The notes under the pieces are model-generated. The model was not told where the DNA came from, did not search any database, and worked only from the letters and a program-made list of their open reading frames with translations. 64,000 nucleotides of DNA, from assembly GCF_002754315.1 (NCBI RefSeq), contig NZ_PEFE01000001.1, positions 3,596,001 to 3,660,000 on the forward strand, in the 5' to 3' direction. Of this stretch, positions 43,154-50,221 are shown piece after piece (the stretch's first letter is position 1; each line of letters starts with the position of its first letter). Origin of the DNA: Flavobacterium sp. 11 (GTDB lineage Bacteria > Bacteroidota > Bacteroidia > Flavobacteriales > Flavobacteriaceae). A program made the position numbers and the translations under genes.

Positions 43154-44049
43154 ATTTCATTCACTAATTCAGAAATGGAATTGAAAATTGATATTTTATC
43201 TGAAAGCCCTTCTTTGTTGATAAACTCCACCAAACGTCCAGTATACCATAACTCTGTATTCTCATCTAATAATTCATCTGCCATTTTTTGGATGTATTCA
43301 TCCAAAATATCTCTTTCAGGTTGCACCGTGAAATACGAAATAAAAATAATCGAGTCAAAATGCTTTTTCAAATCTTTCAAATTACTGATAGGCATACTTT
43401 CACCCAGATAGATGGTTTTGTAACCCAGTAACAGAATTTCATAATTTAAATACATCAACCCAAGTTCATGAATTTCATTCATTGGTAACGAAAGCACAAA
43501 AACTTTATCGTTTTTAGTTTGCTTTAAAACTTGAAGTTTCTCCGTATTAATGAGTAGTTTTTGCTTGATTAAATAGCTGATAAAATGCTCGTGGGCTGGT
43601 GTTATCGTATCAGATTGCCATAACAATCCCAGTTCATTCATCAAAGGGATAAAGACTTGAAGAAATACTTCTTTGAATGATTTTTCAGCAATCAACCAAT
43701 TGTATGTATTAAAAAATAACTCTTGGTCAAAATTCATCATTGCCATCTTAAACTCACTGATAGCATGACTTTTGGCCGTTTTGTTCGAAATTATTTCTCG
43801 TACAAGAGAGGGTATTTTTTCTTGTGGATAAGTCGCTATTTTTGAAATTTTATAGCCATAGTCATGTAGCAAAGTAATGTTTAATAGTTTCTGCAAACTA
43901 GCCAAATCGTACAATCGGATGTTAGTATCTGTACGCATCGGCTGAAGAATATCGTATCTTTTTTCCCAGATTCGTATAGTGTGTGCTTTGATTCCTGAAA
44001 GATTTTCAAGATCTTTTATACTAAACACACTTTTTATATTGTTTATCAT
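43150..44049 (-). CDS. MerR-type regulator with B12-binding domain (CarH/LitR-like photoreceptor)
   Basis: A 299-residue regulator. The N-terminal MerR helix-turn-helix reads VFSIKDLENLSGIKAHTIRIWEKRYDILQPMRTDTNIRLYD. The middle is a helical B12-binding cap with LWQSDTITPAHEHFISYLI, in which W, nine residues, then EH reproduces the CarH capping triad. The Rossmann-like cobalamin domain has PMNEIHELGL (E-x-H-x2-G, His as lower axial ligand) and GYKTIYLGESMPIS. By family knowledge it binds adenosylcobalamin, represses in the dark, and releases DNA when light breaks the Co-C bond. It lies 36 nt upstream of crtI. I chose ATG at 44049 since the upstream in-frame codon at 44070 is TTG inside the promoter. 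Confidence 0.92.
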   Translation of the reverse strand: MINNIKSVFSIKDLENLSGIKAHTIRIWEKRYDILQPMRTDTNIRLYDLASLQKLLNITLLHDYGYKISKIATYPQEKIPSLVREIISNKTAKSHAISEFKMAMMNFDQELFFNTYNWLIAEKSFKEVFLQVFIPLMNELGLLWQSDTITPAHEHFISYLIKQKLLINTEKLQVLKQTKNDKVFVLSLPMNEIHELGLMYLNYEILLLGYKTIYLGESMPISNLKDLKKHFDSIIFISYFTVQPERDILDEYIQKMADELLDENTELWYTGRLVEFINKEGLSDKISIFNSISELVNEI

Positions 44050-44075
44050 TTGTCTAAATTTAATAAACAAATGTA
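44049..44075 (-). promoter_or_regulatory. merR promoter and candidate autoregulatory site
   Basis: A TACATTTG -7 element (44075-44068, minus) merges with the half-site TTTGTTTA (44071-44064), and TAGACAAA (44056-44049) forms an imperfect inverted repeat at 7-nt spacing that includes the start codon. No clear TTG is seen upstream. Confidence 0.5.
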
Positions 44076-44120
44076 AAATAAATTTTATTATAAATTTGAA
44101 ATAATTTGAAAACTATTGCA

Positions 44121-45074
44121 TTAGTCTAAAGTGACGCTGTAAAAAGCATTTAATTTGTCTAAATCAAGAACTGTTTTTGAATTATCAGTACTTCGAGTGT
44201 ACATAGGTTCAAATTTTGCTCCGTAAATAACTTCCTCAAAAGTATACGAAGTACGAATGGCAACCGTATTACTAAACATATCATCAAAGGTTTTTATAAA
44301 AACAAGGATTTCTCCATGAATACTATCAAAATCTTCTTTGGTTAAGTTATACAGCGGACTATTTTCGGTTATGGGATGAACCAAAGTCCAGCTTAAGGTT
44401 AATGCATTTATTCTTTCCAATTCTAAATCTAAAGAATAGAATTTATTTGTTTTTGCACCATTTTCTTCCACACTCATACCGAGCGTCATTTTGGCTTCAG
44501 CATCAGTAAAATTAGTATTTTTAAAAGGTGTAATTCTTATCATTAACCCCTTGATTTCCCCATAAGGAGCTATCAGGGCATTGTGAGAAAATTTCAAAAA
44601 AGCGGTGGGCTTGCTAAAACGTCCAAAAAATAAACCGGTAGCAATCGCAAAACTCAACAATCCTATCAAAGCCTCAGCAGCAGCTAATAAACTGGTCAAA
44701 AAACCGGAAGGACTAATGTGTCCATATCCCACGGTTGTAAAAGTTTGCGCACTAAAAAAATAAGCCTGGCCAAATTGAACCCAATTTGAACCTGAAGCAT
44801 CAATCCCATTCAGATTTTCGATTCCAATGGCATAATACAGTAGCGCAAATAGAAAATTCATACCCACGTAGAACAACAAAAGAATCAACATGAATTTCCA
44901 TCTTGGCAAATCAATCATGGTATGATACCAACTAATGCGATGCAAGAGATGCATGCCTCGTTTCTCTACATTAGCCGTTCCATTTTTATTCACAAAACGC
45001 CCACCATAGTTATTGGCATTTACTCCAAAACCAGTATTGGTATCTGCCTTAGCCTTTGAATTTATTTTCTTCAT
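44121..45074 (-). CDS. Inward-rectifier-type potassium channel (KirBac-like)
   Basis: A 317-residue channel with slide helix and outer helix (WYHTMIDLPRWKFMLILLLFYVGMNFLFALLYY), pore and selectivity filter (FSAQTFTTVGYGHISP), inner helix (LLAAAEALIGLLSFAIATGLFFGRFSKP) and a beta-rich cytoplasmic domain (ALIAPYGEIKGLMIRITPFKNTNF to the end). The layout matches KirBac channels, which conduct potassium. It lies upstream of the MerR gene in the same orientation with a 71-nt gap. Confidence 0.93.
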   Translation of the reverse strand: MKKINSKAKADTNTGFGVNANNYGGRFVNKNGTANVEKRGMHLLHRISWYHTMIDLPRWKFMLILLLFYVGMNFLFALLYYAIGIENLNGIDASGSNWVQFGQAYFFSAQTFTTVGYGHISPSGFLTSLLAAAEALIGLLSFAIATGLFFGRFSKPTAFLKFSHNALIAPYGEIKGLMIRITPFKNTNFTDAEAKMTLGMSVEENGAKTNKFYSLDLELERINALTLSWTLVHPITENSPLYNLTKEDFDSIHGEILVFIKTFDDMFSNTVAIRTSYTFEEVIYGAKFEPMYTRSTDNSKTVLDLDKLNAFYSVTLD

Positions 45075-45302
45075 TGCAGTTATTGCTATTCATTTGTTGT
45101 GAGGTAAAAATAGCAAAAAAAACGCTTTATAAATAAGAAGTGATTTTACCTTTCGAATATACCATTCCTTAATCCAACTTGTTTTTATAACGCTATTTGT
45201 TCATTTGTACCCTCCTTTTTTTATTTATCACTAATGTTTCTTTTTAAAAACATTTTTTTGCATAACTGCTGTTTTTAATGCTAAAATATTTTTAAAACAC
45301 AA

Positions 45303-45331
45303 TTGTAATTAATTGAAAATCAATATCTTTA
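45303..45331 (+). promoter_or_regulatory. Candidate promoter of the phosphoribosyltransferase/hydrolase genes
   Basis: TTG at 45303-45305 and TATCTTTA at 45324-45331 lie 18 nt apart, 35 nt before the start codon. The last base of the -7 motif deviates from consensus. The 292-nt gap holds no gene I can see. Confidence 0.4.
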
Positions 45332-45366
45332 TGTGTGATTTATTCTTTCACACAAAACTTTAAGCT

Positions 45367-46002
45367 ATGTTTGACGAGATCTTAAAAGATAGAATTGAGG
45401 CGGGTTTATTGCTTTCGGAAAAACTAAAAAAGTACCAGAATAGCAACACCATAGTACTTGCCGTTCCCAGAGGCGGAGTGCCTGTGGGATATGTAATTGC
45501 TAAAAATTTACACCTTCCTTTAGATATCGTTCTTTCAAAAAAAATAGGACACCCCAATAATAAAGAATTTGCGATTGGTGCCGTCTCATCAGATTCTATG
45601 ATTCTTGATGAACATCCAAATATCCCTAGAAAGTATATCGACAGTGAAATTATTCGGCTGCGGCAATTAATGAAACATAAATACGAGCTCTATATGGGCA
45701 ATAGAAAACCGCTGGATGTAAAAGGTAAAAATATAATTTTAGTAGATGATGGCATCGCTACAGGAAATACTTTGCTTGCCAGCATAAATATGCTTCGGAA
45801 AAAAAATCCGGCAAAAATAATCGTGGCTACACCCGTAATACCCTATGAGAACGTGCCTGTATTTGAGAAAAATACCGATGAATTTATCTACCTGATAGCT
45901 TCGAAATATTTTACGGGTGTAGGCGGATTTTATGAAGTATTCAATCAAGTAGAAGATAATGAAGTGATAGAATTGTTGCGACTTCCTATTAGCACAGAAT
46001 AA
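45367..46002 (+). CDS. Phosphoribosyltransferase domain protein
   Basis: A 211-residue type I phosphoribosyltransferase fold. The PRPP motif is NIILVDDGIATGNTLLASI near residue 120, and IVLAVPRGGVPVGYVIAKNL with DIVLSKKIGHPNNKEFAIGAV gives the family N-terminal half. It resembles the predicted phosphoribosyltransferases that pair with alpha/beta hydrolases of the dienelactone hydrolase type, sometimes fused. Here the hydrolase gene follows 39 nt downstream. Substrate is unknown. Confidence 0.88.
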   Translation: MFDEILKDRIEAGLLLSEKLKKYQNSNTIVLAVPRGGVPVGYVIAKNLHLPLDIVLSKKIGHPNNKEFAIGAVSSDSMILDEHPNIPRKYIDSEIIRLRQLMKHKYELYMGNRKPLDVKGKNIILVDDGIATGNTLLASINMLRKKNPAKIIVATPVIPYENVPVFEKNTDEFIYLIASKYFTGVGGFYEVFNQVEDNEVIELLRLPISTE

Positions 46003-46041
46003 TGTCATTTTTAAAATACAGTTTCATATTTAAAACTTGAA

Positions 46042-46689
46042 ATGATGGAAAAATTAGATTTAGACATTCCTTTATCATCTGTCACATTGAAAGGAGATTT
46101 GATAATTCCTGAAAACGCAAGAGGAATCGTTATTTTTTCTCACGGAAGTGGTAGCAGCAGATTCAGTTCCCGAAACAGAATGGTAGCTGAGTTGATACAA
46201 AAACAAAACATGGGCACATTCCTTTTTGACTTACTCACCGAGGAAGAAGATGAACTGTATGAGAACCGATTCAATATTGATTTATTAAGCGACCGATTAA
46301 TCGAAACTACGCAATGGTTGATGGACTATAAAAGCACTACGGATTTACCAATTGGTTATTTTGGAGCCAGCACGGGAGCTGCATCGGCGTTGCGAGCAGC
46401 GGCTTATTTCAAGACAAAAATTAAAGCTGTCGTTTCCCGTGGCGGACGACCCGATTTAGCCATTACCGAATTGCCACAAGTAACCGCTCCCACTCTACTG
46501 ATTGTAGGCGGTCTTGATGTTGCAGTTATCGGGATGAATAAAATGGCCTACGATCAATTAGAATCCGTAAAAGAAATGAAAATAATTTCCGGAGCCACCC
46601 ATCTTTTTGAAGAATCTGGAAAATTACTTGAAGTAGCTGAATTAGCAATGGTTTGGTACAAAAGGTATTTAACAACAAAAGACGAATAA
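46042..46689 (+). CDS. Dienelactone hydrolase-like alpha/beta hydrolase
   Basis: A 215-residue alpha/beta hydrolase. The nucleophile elbow is GYFGASTGAAS (G-x-S-x-G, Ser at about residue 109), with the oxyanion region IVIFSHGSGSSRFSSRN. Later APTLLIVGGLDVAVIGMN would carry the Asp and SGATHLFEESG the catalytic His. The preceding phosphoribosyltransferase gene is a frequent genomic partner, which suggests a joint pathway not yet defined. Confidence 0.9.
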   Translation: MMEKLDLDIPLSSVTLKGDLIIPENARGIVIFSHGSGSSRFSSRNRMVAELIQKQNMGTFLFDLLTEEEDELYENRFNIDLLSDRLIETTQWLMDYKSTTDLPIGYFGASTGAASALRAAAYFKTKIKAVVSRGGRPDLAITELPQVTAPTLLIVGGLDVAVIGMNKMAYDQLESVKEMKIISGATHLFEESGKLLEVAELAMVWYKRYLTTKDE

Positions 46690-46749
46690 TACCAATTATA
46701 AATTTAGAAAAAAGTAAAGAAGCAAACAATCCTTTAAATAAAAAGTATC

Positions 46750-47187
46750 ATGGTAACAGTTAATACGTATATCACTTATAATGGGAATTGCGAAGAAGCA
46801 TTCCTGTTTTACAAATCAGTTTTCGGTGGTGAATTTTCTTATTTTGGAAGATTCAAAGAAATGCCAATGTCAGAAGGCAAAACCTGCCCTCCCGGAGATG
46901 CTGAAAAAATAATGCATGTTTCTCTGCCCATTAGTGACGAAACAGCAATAATGGGAAGTGACAGTTTCGAATCTTTTGAGGCAAAAACTATTTACGGGAA
47001 TAATTTTTCACTTTCTATCAATGCCGAAAGCAAAGACGAAGCCGATAAAGTGTTCCAAGCTCTTTCAGCCGGTGGAAAAGTCATCATGCCTATGGAAGAT
47101 GCTTTTTGGGGTGGCTATTTTGGCACATTCACGGATAAATTTGGGGTGAACTGGATGATAAATTTTGAGAAAAATCAAGGGGAGTAA
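46750..47187 (+). CDS. VOC family protein, PhnB-like
   Basis: A 145-residue glyoxalase/bleomycin-resistance-type fold. It reads NTYITYNGNCEEAFLFYKSVFGGEFSYFGRFKEMP, GDAEKIMHVSLPISDETAIMGSD, and ends FWGGYFGTFTDKFGVNWMINFEKN, as in PhnB homologues of the DUF1338/3-demethylubiquinone-like VOC subgroup. The family binds metals in some members, and the substrate is unknown here. It is in the same orientation as the preceding hydrolase, 60 nt away. Confidence 0.9.
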   Translation: MVTVNTYITYNGNCEEAFLFYKSVFGGEFSYFGRFKEMPMSEGKTCPPGDAEKIMHVSLPISDETAIMGSDSFESFEAKTIYGNNFSLSINAESKDEADKVFQALSAGGKVIMPMEDAFWGGYFGTFTDKFGVNWMINFEKNQGE

Positions 47188-47273
47188 ATCAATTCGTATA
47201 CTGCAAGTAAAATTCCTTCATTGGGACTTTACTTGCTTTTTTTTCCTAAATTAGTTGAATCAAAATAAATGCT

Positions 47274-48167
47274 ATGAAAAAACTAACCAAAGAAGATATC
47301 AGTCAGGAAGTATTTGACTTATACGATGATTACGCCCATAACAAAATTGAAAGAAGACAATTCGTCGAGAAACTATCCTTGTTTGCGGTAGGAACACTTA
47401 CGCTACCGTCACTTCTAAGCTTCATGACACCCAATTATATTGATTCTATTTTGATAAAACCTGGTGACCCAAGGTTGAAATCAGAATTTATCACCTACGA
47501 TTCTCCAAAAGGCGGAGGAAAAATCAAAGGACTTTTATCCCAACCCACAGGAACCAAAAAGAAATTACCGGGAATCATCGTCGTACATGAAAACCGTGGA
47601 CTGAATCCGTATATTGAAGATGTAGGACGAAGAGCCGCTGTGGAAGGATTTATTACTTTGGCTCCTGATGCTTTATCGCCTTTGGGCGGTTATCCCGGAA
47701 ATGATGATGCGGGAAGGGAATTACAAAAAAAACGTACTCGTGAGGAAATGCTCGAAGACTTTATTGCAGCATACGAATACCTAAAATCCCACAAAGATTG
47801 TAATGGTCGTATTGGTGTGGTAGGATTTTGTTTTGGCGGTTGGATTGCCAATATGATGGCGGTAAAAATCCCAGATTTGTGTGCCGCAGTTCCCTATTAC
47901 GGTGGACAACCCACTGCTGCCGAAGCCGAAAAAATAAAAACGCCAATCCTAGCGCAGTATGCCAGTTTAGACACCCGCGTAAATGAAGGTTGGCCCGCTT
48001 TTGAAGCCATCCTTAAAAAGAACAAAGTAGAACATACCGCTTATTTCTATGAAGGAGTGAATCATGGTTTTCATAACAATACCACTCCCAGATATGATGA
48101 AAAAGCTGCTACTTTATCTTGGACAAGAACCATAGATTTTTTTAAGGAGAAATTGAAGAAGAAATAA
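47274..48167 (+). CDS. Dienelactone hydrolase family protein
   Basis: A 297-residue alpha/beta hydrolase. After a helical N-terminal region with an RRQFVEKLSLFAVG segment that resembles a twin-arginine signal (residues about 27-50), the hydrolase core follows. It has LPGIIVVHENRGLNPYIEDVGRRAAVEGFITLAPDAL, nucleophile VGFCFGGWIANMM with Cys as nucleophile as in dienelactone hydrolases, LDTRVNEGWP, and YEGVNHGFHNNTTPRYD. The true substrate is unknown. If the signal is used, the protein is exported folded. Confidence 0.9.
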   Translation: MKKLTKEDISQEVFDLYDDYAHNKIERRQFVEKLSLFAVGTLTLPSLLSFMTPNYIDSILIKPGDPRLKSEFITYDSPKGGGKIKGLLSQPTGTKKKLPGIIVVHENRGLNPYIEDVGRRAAVEGFITLAPDALSPLGGYPGNDDAGRELQKKRTREEMLEDFIAAYEYLKSHKDCNGRIGVVGFCFGGWIANMMAVKIPDLCAAVPYYGGQPTAAEAEKIKTPILAQYASLDTRVNEGWPAFEAILKKNKVEHTAYFYEGVNHGFHNNTTPRYDEKAATLSWTRTIDFFKEKLKKK

Positions 48168-48240
48168 TTTCAGAATACTGCTATTTAAAAGTCCCGTGAT
48201 TGGGGCTTTTTTTAGGTCTGGTGTTGAGTATTTTTTATAT

Positions 48241-48440
48241 TGGTAATAAACCCGTTGGGGTTAATTAATAAATTGTTTAAAATATAACTTTTCAAGTTAA
48301 AATTACATCAAAATAGAAATAAAAATGTCAGTCTGAGCCTGTCGAAGACCAAAAAAGATACACTTCGACAAGCTCAGTGAGACAATCTTTATCAAATTGA
48401 TCTTTAAAAAATAATTACACCCAACGGGTTTGGTAATAAT
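48241..48440. repeat. Nested inverted repeats, possible non-autonomous element
   Basis: The outer arms AAACCCGTTGGG (48248-48259) and CCCAACGGGTTT (48420-48431) flank inner arms TGTCAGTCTGAGCCTGTCGAAG (48327-48348 region) and CTTCGACAAGCTCAGTGAGACA (48363-48384), which are near-complementary. No ORF with family support lies inside. The remaining part of the 48168-48554 gap holds AT-rich sequence and three TTATTTGA boxes. Confidence 0.6.
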
Positions 48441-48466
48441 TTTAAATTCAATAAAAATCCAATATC

Positions 48467-48554
48467 TTATTTGATTAAAAAATGTATATTTACATCTGAT
48501 CAGTAAATAAAGCCCTATTTTAAAGGGTTTCTTATTTGACACTTATTTGAAAAT
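48467..48554 (+). repeat. TTATTTGA repeats upstream of AlbA_2 gene
   Basis: TTATTTGA occurs at 48467-48474, 48532-48539 and 48543-48550. The last two are spaced 11 bp apart and form part of a 26-nt unit (48529-48554) that ends exactly at the start codon. The same unit recurs after the gene. Confidence 0.75.
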
Positions 48555-50006
48555 ATGGAAGAAATCGAATTAAAATCATTAATAAAAGAGCTTGTAACCT
48601 TTTCTCAAGAAACCGAATGGGTTGAATTCAAGTTGAACTTTCATTCTAATGAAGAAATAGGAGAAAGAATTTCAGCCTTAGCAAATGGTGCTTGTTTAAA
48701 TAATAAACAAAATGGGTTTTTAATTTTTGGAGTCGAAGACAAAACCCATACAATTAAGGGAACAACATTTAAAGTAAAATCGGCAACTCAAGGAAAAGAG
48801 GAACTTGAAAATTGGCTAATTCAACGTTTAGATCCCCGTATCGATTTTAAAACTTATGAATTTTTTTATTCGGAGAATATCCGAATTAGTATGTTTGTTA
48901 TTCCTGCGTCTATTAATCGTCCCGTCAAGTTCCTTAATCAAGCTTACATTAGAATTGGTAGTTATACGAGATTACTTAAAGATTTTCCAGAAAAAGAAGC
49001 AAAAATTTGGAATAGAAAAACCAAAGATAAATTCGAGTTGCAATTAGCTAAAGAAAATATTGATGACGACACAATCATTTATTTACTTGATACTCAAACT
49101 TATTTTGATTTACTGAAACTTCCTTATCCATCTAATAGACAAGGAGTAATCGATAAATTCATTTCAGAAAACTTAATCATTAAGAAAACTACAAAATACT
49201 CAATTACAAATTTAGGTGCCATTTTATTCGCTAAAAACTTAGAAGACTTCCCGAATTTAAAAAGAAAAGCAATTAGAGTTATAGTTTACAAAAACAATAA
49301 TAAGATTGAAACAATTCGTGAGCAAATTGGAGGAAAAGGATATGTATCAGGCTATCAAGGATTAATTGATTGGGTAAATAGTCAACTACCAGCAAATGAA
49401 GAAATAGGTAAAGCATTTCGAGATGATAAAAGAATGTATCCAGAAATTGCTGTGAGAGAATTATTAGCTAATGCAATAATCCACCAAGATTTTGAGGAAA
49501 AAGGATTTCCTATGGTTGAAATTTTCTCGGATAGGATAGAAATTACAAATCCCGGAATTCCCTTAATTACTCCAGAGAGATTTATTGATGAATACCAATC
49601 TAGAAATGATACCCTTGCAGATTTAATGAGACGATTAGGAATATGTGAGGAAAAAGGAAGTGGAATTGATAAAGTAATATCCTATAATGAAATTTATCAA
49701 CTTCCGGCTCCAGAAATACTTATTCAAGAGAAGCATACCAAAGTAATTATGTATTCTTATAAAACTCTAAATCAAATGGATAAAAAAGATAAAGTAAGAG
49801 CTTGTTATCAGCATTGTTGTTTGAGATATGTTTCAAATGACAAAATGACTAACCAATCACTAAGAGATAGATTTAAAATTGAAGATAAAAATGCTGCAAT
49901 AGCTTCTAGAATTATCAAAGAAGCTTTACTTGCAAAAGTTATCAAAGAAGATGATCCCGAAAGCAATTCAAGAAAATATAAAAAATACGTCCCTTTTTGG
50001 GCATAA
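48555..50006 (+). CDS. AlbA_2 (Schlafen-type) DNA-binding / ATPase-fold protein
   Basis: A 483-residue protein. The N-terminal AlbA_2 domain (residues about 10-130) has ETEWVEFKLNFHSNEEIGERISALANGACLNNKQNGFLIFGVEDKTHTIKG. The C-terminal half (about 295-390) resembles the HATPase_c_4 fold of these 'ATP-dependent DNA helicase RecG-like' regulators: MYPEIAVRELLANAIIHQDFEEKGFPMVEIFSDRIEITNPGIPLITPERF and GSGIDKVI. A winged-helix tail (NQSLRDRFKIEDKNAAIASRIIKEA) ends it. Such genes are patchy and often linked to defence or mobile islands. The gene is precisely bounded by 26-nt direct repeats. Confidence 0.88.
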   Translation: MEEIELKSLIKELVTFSQETEWVEFKLNFHSNEEIGERISALANGACLNNKQNGFLIFGVEDKTHTIKGTTFKVKSATQGKEELENWLIQRLDPRIDFKTYEFFYSENIRISMFVIPASINRPVKFLNQAYIRIGSYTRLLKDFPEKEAKIWNRKTKDKFELQLAKENIDDDTIIYLLDTQTYFDLLKLPYPSNRQGVIDKFISENLIIKKTTKYSITNLGAILFAKNLEDFPNLKRKAIRVIVYKNNNKIETIREQIGGKGYVSGYQGLIDWVNSQLPANEEIGKAFRDDKRMYPEIAVRELLANAIIHQDFEEKGFPMVEIFSDRIEITNPGIPLITPERFIDEYQSRNDTLADLMRRLGICEEKGSGIDKVISYNEIYQLPAPEILIQEKHTKVIMYSYKTLNQMDKKDKVRACYQHCCLRYVSNDKMTNQSLRDRFKIEDKNAAIASRIIKEALLAKVIKEDDPESNSRKYKKYVPFWA

Positions 50007-50082
50007 TTCTTATTTGATGGTTATTTGATAATTGATGACTTTAAAAATACAAACAACTGAAATTCAACAATTTTTTATTTGA
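50007..50082 (+). repeat. TTATTTGA repeats downstream of AlbA_2 gene
   Basis: The 26-nt unit at 50007-50032 begins directly after the stop codon and matches the upstream unit at 22 of 26 positions, including both TTATTTGA boxes with 11-bp phasing (50010-50017, 50021-50028). A further box lies at 50075-50082. Confidence 0.75.
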
Positions 50083-50176
50083 CATTTAAAACTATTGACA
50101 AAATATAGAATTCGTTGGGATAAATGTCTCCGACTTTGACCCCGTAATTATTATCAAACAAGAAACACTATTCAAC

Positions 50177-50203
50177 AAAAAAAGCCCCAAACGGGGCTTT
50201 TTC
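50177..50203 (-). terminator. Terminator after carB
   Basis: AAAAAGCCCC / GGGGCTTTTT with a short loop, 19 nt past the carB stop. Confidence 0.88.
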
Positions 50204-50221
50204 AATATATACATTCAAGTT

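Noticed and set aside
48303..48542. 79-codon minus-strand frame between the hydrolase and AlbA_2 gene
   Set aside because: It is made of repeat sequence (GTCTGAGCCTGTCGAAG type) and AT-rich DNA with no domain resemblance.
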